Positions 1 to 7,970 are shown, numbered from the stretch's first letter. The stretch is 64,000 bases of DNA from Streptomyces sp. NBC_01381 (GCF_026340305.1 NZ_JAPEPI010000001.1:4216001-4280000); one strand, 5' to 3'. Made by a program: numbers and translations. Notes: a model not told the origin generated them from the sequence alone.

Positions 1-1
1 A

Positions 2-121
2 GGACCGGATGCGGCCCACGCTGCGGGCCCGGATGCAGCTCACGCCGCAGGACCGGATGCAGCCCACGCTGCGGGCCCGGATGCAGCCCGCGCCGCAGAG
101 CCGGATGCAGCCCATGCCGCC
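2..121 (+). repeat. 24-bp tandem repeat coding for GPDAAHAA
   Basis: Five consecutive 24-bp units start at 2, 26, 50, 74 and 98. They encode GPDAAHAA three times, then GPDAARAA and EPDAAHAA. The array probably continues left of the window. Synonymous differences between units show they are not brand-new copies. Confidence 0.9.
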
Positions 122-175
122 CGGCCGGGCGGCCCCGACGCCGCCGGGGCGGGCTCGGGTGGAGTGGAGGGCTGA
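2..175 (+). CDS. C-terminal end of an upstream gene with octapeptide repeat tail (partial)
   Basis: An open frame enters from the left edge and ends at TGA 173-175. It has no start in the window. It encodes five tandem octapeptides of the form GPDAAHAA, then a Gly/Ala-rich end. The stop lies 6 bases before the ATG of the M56 peptidase gene, so the two are probably cotranscribed and translationally coupled. In actinomycetes the gene directly upstream of an M56 peptidase is usually a BlaI/MecI-type repressor. That identity is inference from context only, because no DNA-binding domain is visible here and a long Ala-Asp-His repeat tail is not a usual BlaI feature. Confidence 0.6.
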   Translation, partial: GPDAAHAAGPDAAHAAGPDAAHAAGPDAARAAEPDAAHAARPGGPDAAGAGSGGVEG

Positions 176-181
176 CCGGCG

Positions 182-1162
182 ATGGGCGTCTTTGTATTTC
201 TGCCGTTGGTGTTGCCCTTGAGCGCGTGGCCGATAGCGCGGCTTGCCGAGCAGCATCTGCATCCGCGCACCGCGACCCGGCTGCTCGGCGCCGTCGCCGG
301 GGTGATGGCCGTGTGCAGCACGCTGTGCCTGGCCCTTCTGATGGTCGTGGGAACCGCCCAACTGCCGGGCAACCCGCTGCCGGACGGCTGGTCGGACCCC
401 GAGGTGCGGGCGGCCGTGCCCTACGACGGGTTCGCGGGCAGGGTGGCGATTCCCGCGCTGATCGTGGTGTGCGTGGCCTGCTCGCGGGCGCTCCTGAGTC
501 ACTTCCGGGTCCGGCGGCGGAGTCTGCGGGCGCTTGGCGGGCTGCCGGACTCGCCGGTGGCCGTACTGAACGACGATGTCCCGTACGCCTATGCCCTGCC
601 CGGCGGACTCCGGGGCGGGCGGCGCGGCCGGATCGTGGTCAGCACGGGGCTTCTTGCCGGACTTCAACCGCCGGAGCGGCGTGCCCTGTTCGCCCATGAA
701 CGGGCCCACCTCGCCGCCCGGCACCATCGTTTCCTGCTGGCCGCCCAACTCGCCGCGCGCGCCAACCCGTTCCTGCGCCCGCTGCGCACCTCCCTGGCCT
801 TCACGACGGAGCGGTGGGCCGACGAGGACGCGGCCCGCGCCGTGCGGGACCGCAGAGTTGTCGCGCGCGCCATCGGCAAGGCGGCGCTGGCGTCCGGGGC
901 GGGATCCGGGGCGGGCGCGACTCCGGCGCCGACGCTCGCGGGGCTCGCCGCGCCGGGACCCGTGCCGCGCCGGGTCGCCGCACTCCTCGCGCCCGCGCCC
1001 ACCGCGCGGATCCGGCCCGCGATGTTCACGGGGGTCACCGGGTTCACCGGCGTGGGGCTCGCGCTCTCGTGCGCCGCCGCGGGGACCGTCGTGTCCGCGA
1101 TGTCATCGGCGAACTCCGCCGTCACGATGGTCCTGATCCTCCGGGCGGCCACGCCACTGTGA
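182..1162 (+). CDS. M56-family membrane metallopeptidase (BlaR1-like)
   Basis: Predicted zinc peptidase of 326 residues anchored in the membrane. It begins with a hydrophobic segment, has further membrane segments near residues 35-60 and 90-110, and a C-terminal hydrophobic stretch around 285-305. The zinc motif HERAH (HExxH) lies at residues 172-176, with an ERWADEDAA glutamate region about 40 residues later as the likely third ligand. M56 proteins cleave a partner repressor, often BlaI-like, or act as housekeeping membrane peptidases. There is no penicillin-binding sensor domain, so beta-lactam sensing is not supported. The start follows the upstream stop by 6 bases. Confidence 0.85.
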   Translation: MGVFVFLPLVLPLSAWPIARLAEQHLHPRTATRLLGAVAGVMAVCSTLCLALLMVVGTAQLPGNPLPDGWSDPEVRAAVPYDGFAGRVAIPALIVVCVACSRALLSHFRVRRRSLRALGGLPDSPVAVLNDDVPYAYALPGGLRGGRRGRIVVSTGLLAGLQPPERRALFAHERAHLAARHHRFLLAAQLAARANPFLRPLRTSLAFTTERWADEDAARAVRDRRVVARAIGKAALASGAGSGAGATPAPTLAGLAAPGPVPRRVAALLAPAPTARIRPAMFTGVTGFTGVGLALSCAAAGTVVSAMSSANSAVTMVLILRAATPL

Positions 1163-1178
1163 CCGGCAGCCGGGCCCG

Positions 1179-1634
1179 CTAGAGGTCGAACTCGTGCGGC
1201 GGCAGGTCGAGCGCGAAGCACGCCTCCCGCACGATGGCCTGCTCGGTCTTGTCGAAGTCGCCGTCGGCGCCGCCGATGACGATGCCGATCTGGATCACGG
1301 CACGGGCCTCGGCGGGCTTCTTCTTCGCCTTGGCCACCTCCTGCAACACACTGACCTTGCCGAACGCGAAGTCGGCCGTCAGCTTGGCGATGTTCTCGTC
1401 GAAGCGGCGCCGCAGATCGTCCGCGGCGAAGTTCTGCAGTACCTCGTTGGTGGCGATGAGCTGGGCCACCCGCTGCCGCTCGGACGGATCGATGGAACCG
1501 TCGGCGGCCGCGACCAGGGCGCACATCGCCATGCTGGAGTCACGGAAGGCGCCGCTCTTCAGGTCGTTCTTCTTCGCCATGAGCTGGGTCTGCATCGTCG
1601 ATGCGGATTCCTTGACGCGGTCCCACAGGGCCAT
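1179..1634 (-). CDS. TerB-family tellurite resistance protein
   Basis: A 151-residue soluble, mostly helical protein. It carries the TerB pattern of two acidic metal-binding-like helices, AAADGSIDPSER near residue 43 and GGADGDFDKTE near residue 121. TerB-type proteins sit in stress and tellurite-response systems, but no other ter genes are nearby, so a specific tellurite role is not shown. The gene converges with the M56 gene and diverges from the TenA-like gene. A GGAG lies a few bases before the ATG, and three phased TACGT repeats lie just upstream. Confidence 0.85.
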   Translation of the reverse strand: MALWDRVKESASTMQTQLMAKKNDLKSGAFRDSSMAMCALVAAADGSIDPSERQRVAQLIATNEVLQNFAADDLRRRFDENIAKLTADFAFGKVSVLQEVAKAKKKPAEARAVIQIGIVIGGADGDFDKTEQAIVREACFALDLPPHEFDL

Positions 1635-1644
1635 GAGAACTCCA

Positions 1645-1670
1645 TACGTTGTCTTACGTTGGCATACGTG
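1645..1670. repeat. Three TACGTK repeats at 10-bp phasing upstream of terB
   Basis: TACGTT at 1645, TACGTT at 1655 and TACGTG at 1665 recur with exact 10-bp spacing, starting 11 bases before the terB-like ATG. One-helical-turn phasing suggests a regulator binding one face of the DNA. Function is inference. Confidence 0.5.
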
Positions 1671-1716
1671 CCGAGGTCCCGGCCCGTTGTGTTGCCGGGG
1701 CCGGCGCCTCGCTTAC

Positions 1717-1734
1717 TTCTACAGCAATGTAGAA
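1717..1734. promoter_or_regulatory. Palindromic operator TTCTACA-N4-TGTAGAA
   Basis: A perfect inverted repeat with 7-bp arms and a 4-bp spacer lies between terB (-) and the TenA-like gene (+). It contains TACA and TGTA half sites like BlaI/CopY-family operators, but those usually have a 2-bp spacer, so the binding protein is unknown. Confidence 0.55.
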
Positions 1735-1784
1735 ACTAACAGAGGTGCCGAGAAGTTCCGCCGAACCCCCCAGGAGGCCGGACC

Positions 1785-2465
1785 ATGACGCGGACAGCAC
1801 AGGAACTGCTCGATGACGTACGGGCGGAGCTCGCACCGGACCCGTCGGCCAACCCGCTCGTGCCGAGGCTCGCCGACGGCACCGCCGACCCCTCCGTGAT
1901 CACCGCTCTCGCTCTGGAGCAGCGCTCCGTGATCCCCGCCGACCGCCGCTCCTTCGCGCATCTGGCCGCACGCTCGGCCGCCTCGGGCGCACCCGGGTGC
2001 GCGGACTTCTTCCGCGGTCTCACCGAAGGCGAGACGCTCGCCTTCGACCGGCTCGGCGCGCTCGTCACGGCCTGCGGCGTGGACAAGGCCGCAGCGGAGG
2101 CCTATGAGCCGCGGGCCGGCTGTCAGGCCTATCCGGCGTACGTCGCCTGGCTCGCCCTCAACGGCGAACCCGTCGACGTGGTCCTGGCCCTCACCGCCAA
2201 CTTCGCCGCCTGGGGCGGCTATTGCGCCACCCTCGCCCAGGCGCTGCCGGCCCACTACGGCTTCAGCGACGAGGCGTGCGCGTTCTTCGCCTTCTTCGCC
2301 GAGCCCGCGCCCGACCTCGAACGGCAGGCCCTCGCGGCGGTACAGGAGGGCCTCGACCGCGGCCCGGGGGTGACGGGTCAGGCCCTGCGCCACGGGAAGC
2401 TGCTCCAGCGCTACGAGGCGATGTTCTGGGAGACCCTCGCCGCCCCGACAGACGGCGCCCGCTGA
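1785..2465 (+). CDS. TenA/PqqC-like (heme-oxygenase fold) protein
   Basis: A 226-residue soluble protein, probably all-helical, resembling the TenA/THI-4 proteins often labelled 'transcriptional regulator' in Streptomyces. Features include a C-terminal YEAMFWETL helix and an Ala/Phe-rich core (AFFAFFAEPAPD). TenA proteins hydrolyse thiamine breakdown products, but this copy is not next to thiamine genes and no catalytic Cys/Glu set could be assigned confidently. An AGGAGG sits 8-10 bases before the ATG. A strong dyad upstream (1717-1734) suggests regulated transcription. Confidence 0.6.
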   Translation: MTRTAQELLDDVRAELAPDPSANPLVPRLADGTADPSVITALALEQRSVIPADRRSFAHLAARSAASGAPGCADFFRGLTEGETLAFDRLGALVTACGVDKAAAEAYEPRAGCQAYPAYVAWLALNGEPVDVVLALTANFAAWGGYCATLAQALPAHYGFSDEACAFFAFFAEPAPDLERQALAAVQEGLDRGPGVTGQALRHGKLLQRYEAMFWETLAAPTDGAR

Positions 2466-2491
2466 CCCCTGCCCCCCCCCGCGAACCTCCC

Positions 2492-3136
2492 CTACTCCCC
2501 GCGAACCTCCGCGAGTTGGGCCACGAGCCCCCGGATCAGCGCGTCGAGCCCCGACGCGAACGCCTCGTCGGCCCGCCCGGCCTTGCTGCCGCCGACGGCG
2601 CTCTCCAGCGCGGCGGCGAGGACGGGGACCCGGGGCGCGTGCCCGGCCGGGTCGATCATCAGCGGGGGTGCGACCAGGTCCAGGGCCGAACCGAGCAGGA
2701 ACGACTCGACGCTGGTCAGCGTCGCGACGAGGCGCTCCTGCGGCCAGCCGCCGCGGGCAAGCGCGGTGACCACCGCCTCGTACATCGTCAGAGTGGCCGG
2801 TGAGCTGATGGTCGTCGTGGCGAGCAGGTCGATCGAGTTCGGATGGCGCGCGAACGCGTCGCGGTAGGAACGCGCCCAGGCCGCAAGGGCGTCGGGCCAG
2901 GGCAGCGTGTCGAAGGCGGAGACGTCCATCTCCTCGACGACCAGGCGGCGTACGCCCTCGATGACCTCGGCGCGGCCGTCCAGATGGTTGTAGAGCGAGG
3001 CGGTCTTCACGCCGAGCCGCGCGGCGAGCCGGGGCAGGCTGAACGCGTCGGCGCCCTCCGCGTCGATCAGGGCAAGGGCCTCCCGCGCGATGAGTTCCGC
3101 GCTGAGCACCGGTATGCGAGGTCGCCCTCTGCTCAT
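2492..3136 (-). CDS. TetR-family transcriptional repressor
   Basis: A 214-residue regulator. The N-terminal helix-turn-helix spans about residues 8-50, with LARLGVKTASLYNHLDGRAE as recognition region, and a TetR_C-like ligand domain follows. ATG at 3136 is chosen because MSRGRPR is a typical TetR beginning; a longer in-frame extension upstream would run through the operator. The gene is divergent from the APC permease, and the 17-bp palindrome at 3210-3226 between them is its likely binding site. It probably controls the permease and amidohydrolase, responding to their substrate. The ligand is unknown. Confidence 0.88.
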   Translation of the reverse strand: MSRGRPRIPVLSAELIAREALALIDAEGADAFSLPRLAARLGVKTASLYNHLDGRAEVIEGVRRLVVEEMDVSAFDTLPWPDALAAWARSYRDAFARHPNSIDLLATTTISSPATLTMYEAVVTALARGGWPQERLVATLTSVESFLLGSALDLVAPPLMIDPAGHAPRVPVLAAALESAVGGSKAGRADEAFASGLDALIRGLVAQLAEVRGE

Positions 3137-3209
3137 GGTCTGGTGACTCCCGTCTGCGGATGAGGTCTTCACAGTGGCTCGTGTGCAGAGTACGGTCCTG
3201 CCCAGCCCC

Positions 3210-3226
3210 AACTAAAGGCTTTAGTT
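3210..3226. promoter_or_regulatory. TetR operator, perfect 17-bp palindrome
   Basis: AACTAAAG-G-CTTTAGTT has 8-bp arms without mismatch. It lies in the 126-bp divergent region between the tetR gene and the APC permease gene. An A+T-rich dyad in this GC-rich DNA, beside a TetR gene, is strong evidence for an autoregulatory operator. Confidence 0.8.
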
Positions 3227-3262
3227 TACGTCTCTCCGGAACCTGAACTCGGGAGTACGCGC

Positions 3263-4738
3263 GTGACCGCACCCACCCCCAAGTCCACGGCGCCACCGTC
3301 TCCCGACCCCACCCCCAAGGGACTGAGCGGCGGCGCCGTCGGCACCGGTGACCTGGTCTTCTTCGTCGTGGCCGCCGCCGCGCCGCTGACCGTGATGGCA
3401 GGCGTGGCCCCGCTGGCGATCGCCATGGCCGGCGAGGCGGCGCCGCTCGGCTATCTGACATCGGGGCTGCTGCTCATCGTCTTCGCGGCCGGCTTCACCG
3501 CGATGAGCCGTTTCGTGCGCAACGCCGGTGCCTTCTACGCCTATATCGGCCGGGGGCTCGGCCGGCCCACGGGAGCCGGTTCGGCGTACGTCGCGCTCTT
3601 CTCGTACAACGCGATCGAGGCCGGACTGCTCGTCGCCTTCGGCTGGTTCACCGAGTCGGGGTTCGAGGACCTGACGGGTGTTCATGTCGCCTGGTGGATA
3701 TGGGCGTTGGGAGGGCTCGTCGCCATCGGCGTGCTCGGATATCTGAAGGTGACGCTGAGCGCCAAGGTCCTCGGCGTGGCCCTCGTGCTCGAAGTCCTCG
3801 TGCTGCTGGTCTTCGAGGCGGGGGTGCTCGCGCACGGCGGCGGTCCGCGAGGTCTCGACCCCGGCACGCTCTCGCCCGAACAGCTGGGCGCAGCGGGCGT
3901 GGGCGGCATGTTCGTGCTCGCCATCGGCGCCTTCGTCGGATTCGAGGCGACGGCGATCTACGCGGAGGAAGCGCGGGAGCCGGAACGCACGGTGCCGCGC
4001 GCCACCTACATCGCTGTCGCGTTCCTCGCGCTCTTCTACACCTTCACCGTCTGGATGATCATCAACGCGTACGGCTCCGACCGGGCCCAGGCGGTCGCCG
4101 ACGGCGAGGGCGGCGCCGACATGGTCTTCACGGCCACCGAGCGGTTCGCGGGAGCCTGGGCCGCCGACTCCATGCACGTACTGATCATCACCAGCGCCTT
4201 CGCGGCAACCCTCGCCTTCCACAACGGCGCCGCCCGCTACTTCTACGCCCTGGGCCGCGAAGGCCTGCTGCCGCGCCGCCTGGGCACCGTGTCCACGAAG
4301 ACGCGCGCACCCGCCGCCGCGGTCGTGGTCCAGTCGGCCCTCGCGCTCGCCGTGGTCGTCGTGACCATGGTCAGCGGCGCCGATCCGTACACGGTCACGT
4401 TTCTGTGGAGCAACGGCTCCGGCATCCTCGGCGTGATGCTGCTGCAGGCGCTCGCCGCGCTCGCCGTGTACGGCTTCTTCCGCCGCGACCGCAGGGGCAT
4501 GCCCGCCTGGCGGGTGATCGCCGCACCGCTCGTCGCGTGCGCGGGACTTGCCGTACTGATCGTGCTCGTGTGTGCCAACCTCGATCTCCTCACGGGGGCT
4601 TCGGGCGGCGTCAACGTGGCGCTGATCGCGCCGCTGCCCGCGCTGTTCGTGGCGGGCGCGGTGCTCGCGCTGCGCATCGGACGGCGCGATCCGCGGGCGT
4701 ACGAACGCCTGACCACGGTGGACGCGGAGAACGTGTGA
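3263..4738 (+). CDS. APC-superfamily amino acid permease
   Basis: A 491-residue integral membrane transporter starting with GTG. After a Pro-rich cytoplasmic N-terminus (about 25 residues), the first helix carries GTGDLVFFVVAAAAPLTVM, followed by about eleven more hydrophobic segments to residue ~475. APC permeases move amino acids or amines by proton symport or exchange. The long external loop around residue 125 and FVGFEATAIYAEEA near 220 fit this family. It follows the TetR operator and is followed by an amidohydrolase gene, so an import-and-hydrolyse pair for an amide or amine compound is plausible. Substrate is not predictable. Confidence 0.88.
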   Translation: MTAPTPKSTAPPSPDPTPKGLSGGAVGTGDLVFFVVAAAAPLTVMAGVAPLAIAMAGEAAPLGYLTSGLLLIVFAAGFTAMSRFVRNAGAFYAYIGRGLGRPTGAGSAYVALFSYNAIEAGLLVAFGWFTESGFEDLTGVHVAWWIWALGGLVAIGVLGYLKVTLSAKVLGVALVLEVLVLLVFEAGVLAHGGGPRGLDPGTLSPEQLGAAGVGGMFVLAIGAFVGFEATAIYAEEAREPERTVPRATYIAVAFLALFYTFTVWMIINAYGSDRAQAVADGEGGADMVFTATERFAGAWAADSMHVLIITSAFAATLAFHNGAARYFYALGREGLLPRRLGTVSTKTRAPAAAVVVQSALALAVVVVTMVSGADPYTVTFLWSNGSGILGVMLLQALAALAVYGFFRRDRRGMPAWRVIAAPLVACAGLAVLIVLVCANLDLLTGASGGVNVALIAPLPALFVAGAVLALRIGRRDPRAYERLTTVDAENV

Positions 4739-4782
4739 CGGGGCAGGACAAGGACAAGCGTGTGATGGAGGAGAACAACCGC

Positions 4783-4862
4783 ATGGTGAAGGCAGTGACG
4801 ACGAGGGTCTTCCTCGGGGCGGTCCGCACGGGGAGCGAGACCTACGGGGACACCACGGCGCG
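4783..4862 (+). other. Frameshifted N-terminal coding segment of the amidohydrolase
   Basis: ATG 4783 has a GGAGGAG 9 bases upstream and reads VTTRVFLGAVRTGSETYGD, typical of the first strands of YtcJ-like amidohydrolases. This frame then degenerates into Arg-rich sequence. The main frame picks up as AVRDGRVVALG from 4862. The join needs one base skipped near 4861, so either one base is inserted or two are missing. There is no other good start with an RBS for the main frame. Confidence 0.7.
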
Positions 4863-4864
4863 CC

Positions 4865-6433
4865 GTGCGCGACGGCCGTGTCGTCGCGCTCGGGGGCGAG
4901 GCCCGCGCGCTGGCCGAAGTGGCCGACGAGGTCGTCGAGTTGGGGGACGGGCTGCTGCTTCCCGCCTTCGGGGACGGCCACGCGCACCCGCTCTTCGGCG
5001 GCCTGGAGAGCTTCGGGCCGCAGATCAAGGGCCTGACGTCGGTTGACGCGATCGTCGCGGAGGTCGGCCGGTGGGCCGCCGAACACCCGGATGCGGAGTG
5101 GATCGTCGGCGCGTCCTACGATCCGGCGCTCGCCCCCGACGGGGAGTTCGACGCCCGCTGGCTGGACGCCGCCGTGTCCGAACGGCCCGTCGTGCTGCGC
5201 GCCGACGACTACCACACGGTGTGGTGCAACACGGAGGCGCTGCGCAGGGCCGGGGTGCGCGACACGACCCCGGACCCCCGCCTGGGCTGGATCGTCCGGC
5301 GGCCCGACGGCTCCCCGCTGGGCACCCTGCGCGAGTGGCACGCCTGCGACCTGGTGCTCGACCAGGTGCCGTCACGTCACGAGGACGAACTGGTCGAAGC
5401 ACTGCGCCGGGCGGGCAGCGCGTACGCGAGCGCGGGCATCACCTGGGTCCAGGACGCCTGGGTCGAACCGGACATGGTGGACGCCTATCTCGCCGCGGCC
5501 CGTCGCGGTGCGCTCGGCTTCCGCGCCGACCTGGCCCAGCGCGCGGACCCCGACCGGTGGCGGGAGCAGCGCAAGCCGTTCGACGCGGCACGCGCGCGGG
5601 TCGCGGCCGAAGGCGGCCCGCTGCTGTCCGCGCGGACGGTCAAGTTCTTCAGCGACGGGGTCGTCGAGGGCGGTACGGCCGCCATGCTCACCCCGTACCT
5701 GGACGCGCCGCACAGCTGCGGCATGCCCGTCTGGGAGCCGAAGCAACTCGCCGAAGCGGTACGGGAGTTCGACGCCGACGGCTTCCAGACGCACATCCAC
5801 GCCATCGGGGACGCGGGTGTACGGGCCGCGCTCGACGCGGTGGAATCCGCGATCCGGGCCAACCCCGCCTGGGACCGCAGGCCCGTGATCACCCACGTCC
5901 AGGTCGTCGACCCGGCCGATCTGCCGCGGTTCGCCGCGCTCGGCGTGATCGCCAACTTCGAACCCCTGTGGGCGCAGCCCGACCCGCTGCAGACCGAGCT
6001 CTCGCTGCCCCGGATCGGCGTCGAGCGCTCCGATCTGCAGTACCCGATGGGGCAGTTGGCGCGCGACGGCGTGCGGCTGTCCTTCGGCAGCGACTGGCCC
6101 GTGAGTTCGCACGAGCCCCTGGAGGGCATCCAAGTCGCGGTCACCAGGCGGACGTTCGAGGGGGAGCCGCGGGAAGGCTGGACCCCGCACCAGCGGCTGA
6201 CCGTCGAGCAGGCGCTCGCGGCGGCCACCAGCGGCGTCGCCCACCAGGCGGGCGCCGACGACCGGCTCGCCCTGGAGCCCGGCGCGCCCGCGGACCTGGT
6301 CCTGCTCTCCGCGGACCCGCGCACCGTCGACCCGATGGCGATCCGGCAGGTGCGGGTGCTCGGCACCTGGCTGGCGGGGACGGCCACCTACCGGGCGGGG
6401 GCCGGGGCGGCGACCCATCGGGCGCGGGCCTGA
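4865..6433 (+). CDS. YtcJ-like metal-dependent amidohydrolase, N-terminus frameshifted
   Basis: Main frame of 522 residues from GTG 4865. It has the amidohydrolase metal motif GDGHAHP near residue 38, a HIHAIGD motif near residue 311 and a FGSDWPVSS motif near residue 406. YtcJ-like enzymes hydrolyse amide or formamide bonds with metal bound in a TIM barrel. Family members usually have about 25-30 more residues before the HxH, and these are encoded in another frame from ATG 4783. The gene is therefore either a recent pseudogene, translated from the internal GTG without the first beta strands, or affected by a sequencing error. It follows the permease gene and probably shares its transcript. 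Confidence 0.82.
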   Translation: MRDGRVVALGGEARALAEVADEVVELGDGLLLPAFGDGHAHPLFGGLESFGPQIKGLTSVDAIVAEVGRWAAEHPDAEWIVGASYDPALAPDGEFDARWLDAAVSERPVVLRADDYHTVWCNTEALRRAGVRDTTPDPRLGWIVRRPDGSPLGTLREWHACDLVLDQVPSRHEDELVEALRRAGSAYASAGITWVQDAWVEPDMVDAYLAAARRGALGFRADLAQRADPDRWREQRKPFDAARARVAAEGGPLLSARTVKFFSDGVVEGGTAAMLTPYLDAPHSCGMPVWEPKQLAEAVREFDADGFQTHIHAIGDAGVRAALDAVESAIRANPAWDRRPVITHVQVVDPADLPRFAALGVIANFEPLWAQPDPLQTELSLPRIGVERSDLQYPMGQLARDGVRLSFGSDWPVSSHEPLEGIQVAVTRRTFEGEPREGWTPHQRLTVEQALAAATSGVAHQAGADDRLALEPGAPADLVLLSADPRTVDPMAIRQVRVLGTWLAGTATYRAGAGAATHRARA

Positions 6434-6437
6434 GTGG

Positions 6438-7166
6438 CTACGTACCGGGCGGGGGAGGAGTGACCGGCAGGACGATGGCGGTGACGGCGATCCCGTCGCG
6501 TATCAGCCAGCGCCCGGAGAAGCCGGTGACCTCCTCGCCCGCGACCGTCGGCCCCGGCACGAGGAGCGCCGCGGTGAACGTGCCGTCCGGTGCGAGCTCC
6601 ACCCGGGCGTCCTCGAAGCCGAGCCAGCGCCCGGTGAGCGGGAACCACGTCTTGTAGACGGACTCCTTGGCGCTGAACACGAGCCGGTCCCAGGGCACGT
6701 CCGGATGCCGCGCGCCGAGACCCGCAAGGACCGCGCGCTCCGTCTCGTCGGTGACCAGCCCCAGCACATCGGGGTCGGGGAGCGGGGCGGCGGGCTCCGC
6801 GTCGATGCCGACCGATGTGACCTGCGCGGCGCGGGCCACCACGGCGGCGCGGTAGCCCGCGCAGTGCGTCATGCTGCCGACGATGCCGTCGGGCCAGCCG
6901 GGCGCACCCTTGGGTCCCGGCAGGATCGGCACGGGCGGCACCCCGAGGCCGGCGAGCGCCGTGCGGGCGCACTGCCGGACCGTGGCGAACTCGCGGCGCC
7001 GCTTCTCCACGGCCTTCGCCACGGCGTCCGCCTCCTCGGGGAAGAGGAACGGATCCGCGGGGTCTTCGCGGGTCTCCACGACGGTGACCGGCGCCGCCGC
7101 GAGCAGCGACTCCAACACGTCGATATCGCCCGGGACTTGGGGCACGCTCTGGGTAGATGACGTCAC
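6438..7166 (-). CDS. 4'-phosphopantetheinyl transferase (Sfp/EntD type)
   Basis: A 242-residue enzyme predicted to transfer phosphopantetheine from CoA to carrier proteins of fatty acid, polyketide or peptide synthases. The signature SVGIDAEP (Mg-binding Asp and Glu, about residue 117) and FSAKESVYK (about residue 169) are intact, as is the KGAPGWPDG substrate-binding region near residue 85. GTG 7166 is the start. TACGGT lies 8 bases upstream with no Shine-Dalgarno, suggesting a near-leaderless message. No synthase genes are nearby, so it probably serves several pathways in trans. It converges with the amidohydrolase gene. Confidence 0.92.
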   Translation of the reverse strand: MTSSTQSVPQVPGDIDVLESLLAAAPVTVVETREDPADPFLFPEEADAVAKAVEKRRREFATVRQCARTALAGLGVPPVPILPGPKGAPGWPDGIVGSMTHCAGYRAAVVARAAQVTSVGIDAEPAAPLPDPDVLGLVTDETERAVLAGLGARHPDVPWDRLVFSAKESVYKTWFPLTGRWLGFEDARVELAPDGTFTAALLVPGPTVAGEEVTGFSGRWLIRDGIAVTAIVLPVTPPPPGT

Positions 7167-7174
7167 AACGGATC

Positions 7175-7180
7175 ACCGTA
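7175..7180 (-). promoter_or_regulatory. -10 element TACGGT, 8 bases before GTG 7166
   Basis: A TANNNT hexamer 8 bases before the phosphopantetheinyl transferase start; no ribosome-binding site lies between. Confidence 0.4.
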
Positions 7181-7264
7181 CCGGGGTCGCGGCCCGAACG
7201 GGGGGCGCGGGTCCCGGGGCGGACGGCCACGGCATCCGCGGTCGGCCCGTCCGGGGTGAGCGCC

Positions 7265-7270
7265 TACCCT
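7265..7270 (+). promoter_or_regulatory. -10 element TACCCT, 6 bases before ATG 7277
   Basis: A TANNNT hexamer just before the yigZ ATG with no Shine-Dalgarno between; predicted leaderless start. Confidence 0.45.
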
Positions 7271-7276
7271 GGCACG

Positions 7277-7903
7277 ATGCAGGACGAGTACCGCACAGTG
7301 GCCCGCGAGGCCGTGCACGAGACCGAGATCAACCACTCGCGCTTCCTGTGCGCGCTCGCGCCGGCGGCCACCGAGGCCCAGGCGCAGGCCTTCGTCGCGC
7401 GGATCCGCAAGGAGCACCCGTCGGCGTCCCACAACTGCTTCGCGTACGTCATCGGGGCCGACGCCGGGGTGCAGAAGGCCAGCGACGACGGGGAGCCCGG
7501 CGGCACGGCGGGTGTGCCGATGCTGCAGATGCTGCTGCGCCGTGACATGCGCTACGTGGTCGCGGTCGTGACCCGCTACTACGGCGGGGTCAAGCTCGGC
7601 GCCGGCGGTCTGATCAGGGCCTACGGCGGAGCGGTGGGCGAGGCCTTGGACGCGGTCGGCACGCTGACCCGCAGACGCTTCCGGCTCGCCACCGTCACCG
7701 TCGACCACCAGCGCGCGGGCAAGATCCAGAACGATCTGCGGTCGGCGGGACGCGACGTGCGCGATGTGCGCTACGGCGACGCGGTGGCCATCGAGATCGG
7801 GCTCCCCGAATCCGACGTCGAGACCTTCCGGGCCTGGCTCGCGGACGCGACCGCGGGCAGCGCTTCGTTCGAGCTCGGGGGCGAGGCGTACGGCGACGCC
7901 TGA
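7277..7903 (+). CDS. yigZ: YigZ/IMPACT-family protein
   Basis: A 208-residue soluble protein of the UPF0029/IMPACT family. The conserved core includes ASHNCFAYVIG near residue 51, SDDGEPGGTAG near residue 71 and RYYGGVKLGAGGLIRAYGGA near residue 100. A ferredoxin-like C-terminal domain follows. Eukaryotic IMPACT modulates Gcn2 and bacterial YigZ may bind nucleic acid or the ribosome, but the molecular role is unsettled. An upstream in-frame GTG at 7157 would lengthen the protein, but ATG 7277 fits the family start and sits 6 bases after a TACCCT -10 element. Confidence 0.9.
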   Translation: MQDEYRTVAREAVHETEINHSRFLCALAPAATEAQAQAFVARIRKEHPSASHNCFAYVIGADAGVQKASDDGEPGGTAGVPMLQMLLRRDMRYVVAVVTRYYGGVKLGAGGLIRAYGGAVGEALDAVGTLTRRRFRLATVTVDHQRAGKIQNDLRSAGRDVRDVRYGDAVAIEIGLPESDVETFRAWLADATAGSASFELGGEAYGDA

Positions 7904-7970
7904 GGGTCGCGGACGGCCGCAGCTGGCCCGGTTTCCAGGTCGCGCACAGGCGTGAACATGCCCGAATAGG

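Noticed and set aside
3221..5341. 706-residue minus-strand frame
   Set aside because: Lies antisense to the permease and amidohydrolase genes and has no recognisable domain.
6438..7166. Biosynthetic gene cluster signalled by the phosphopantetheinyl transferase
   Set aside because: No polyketide or peptide synthase, carrier protein or tailoring genes lie nearby.
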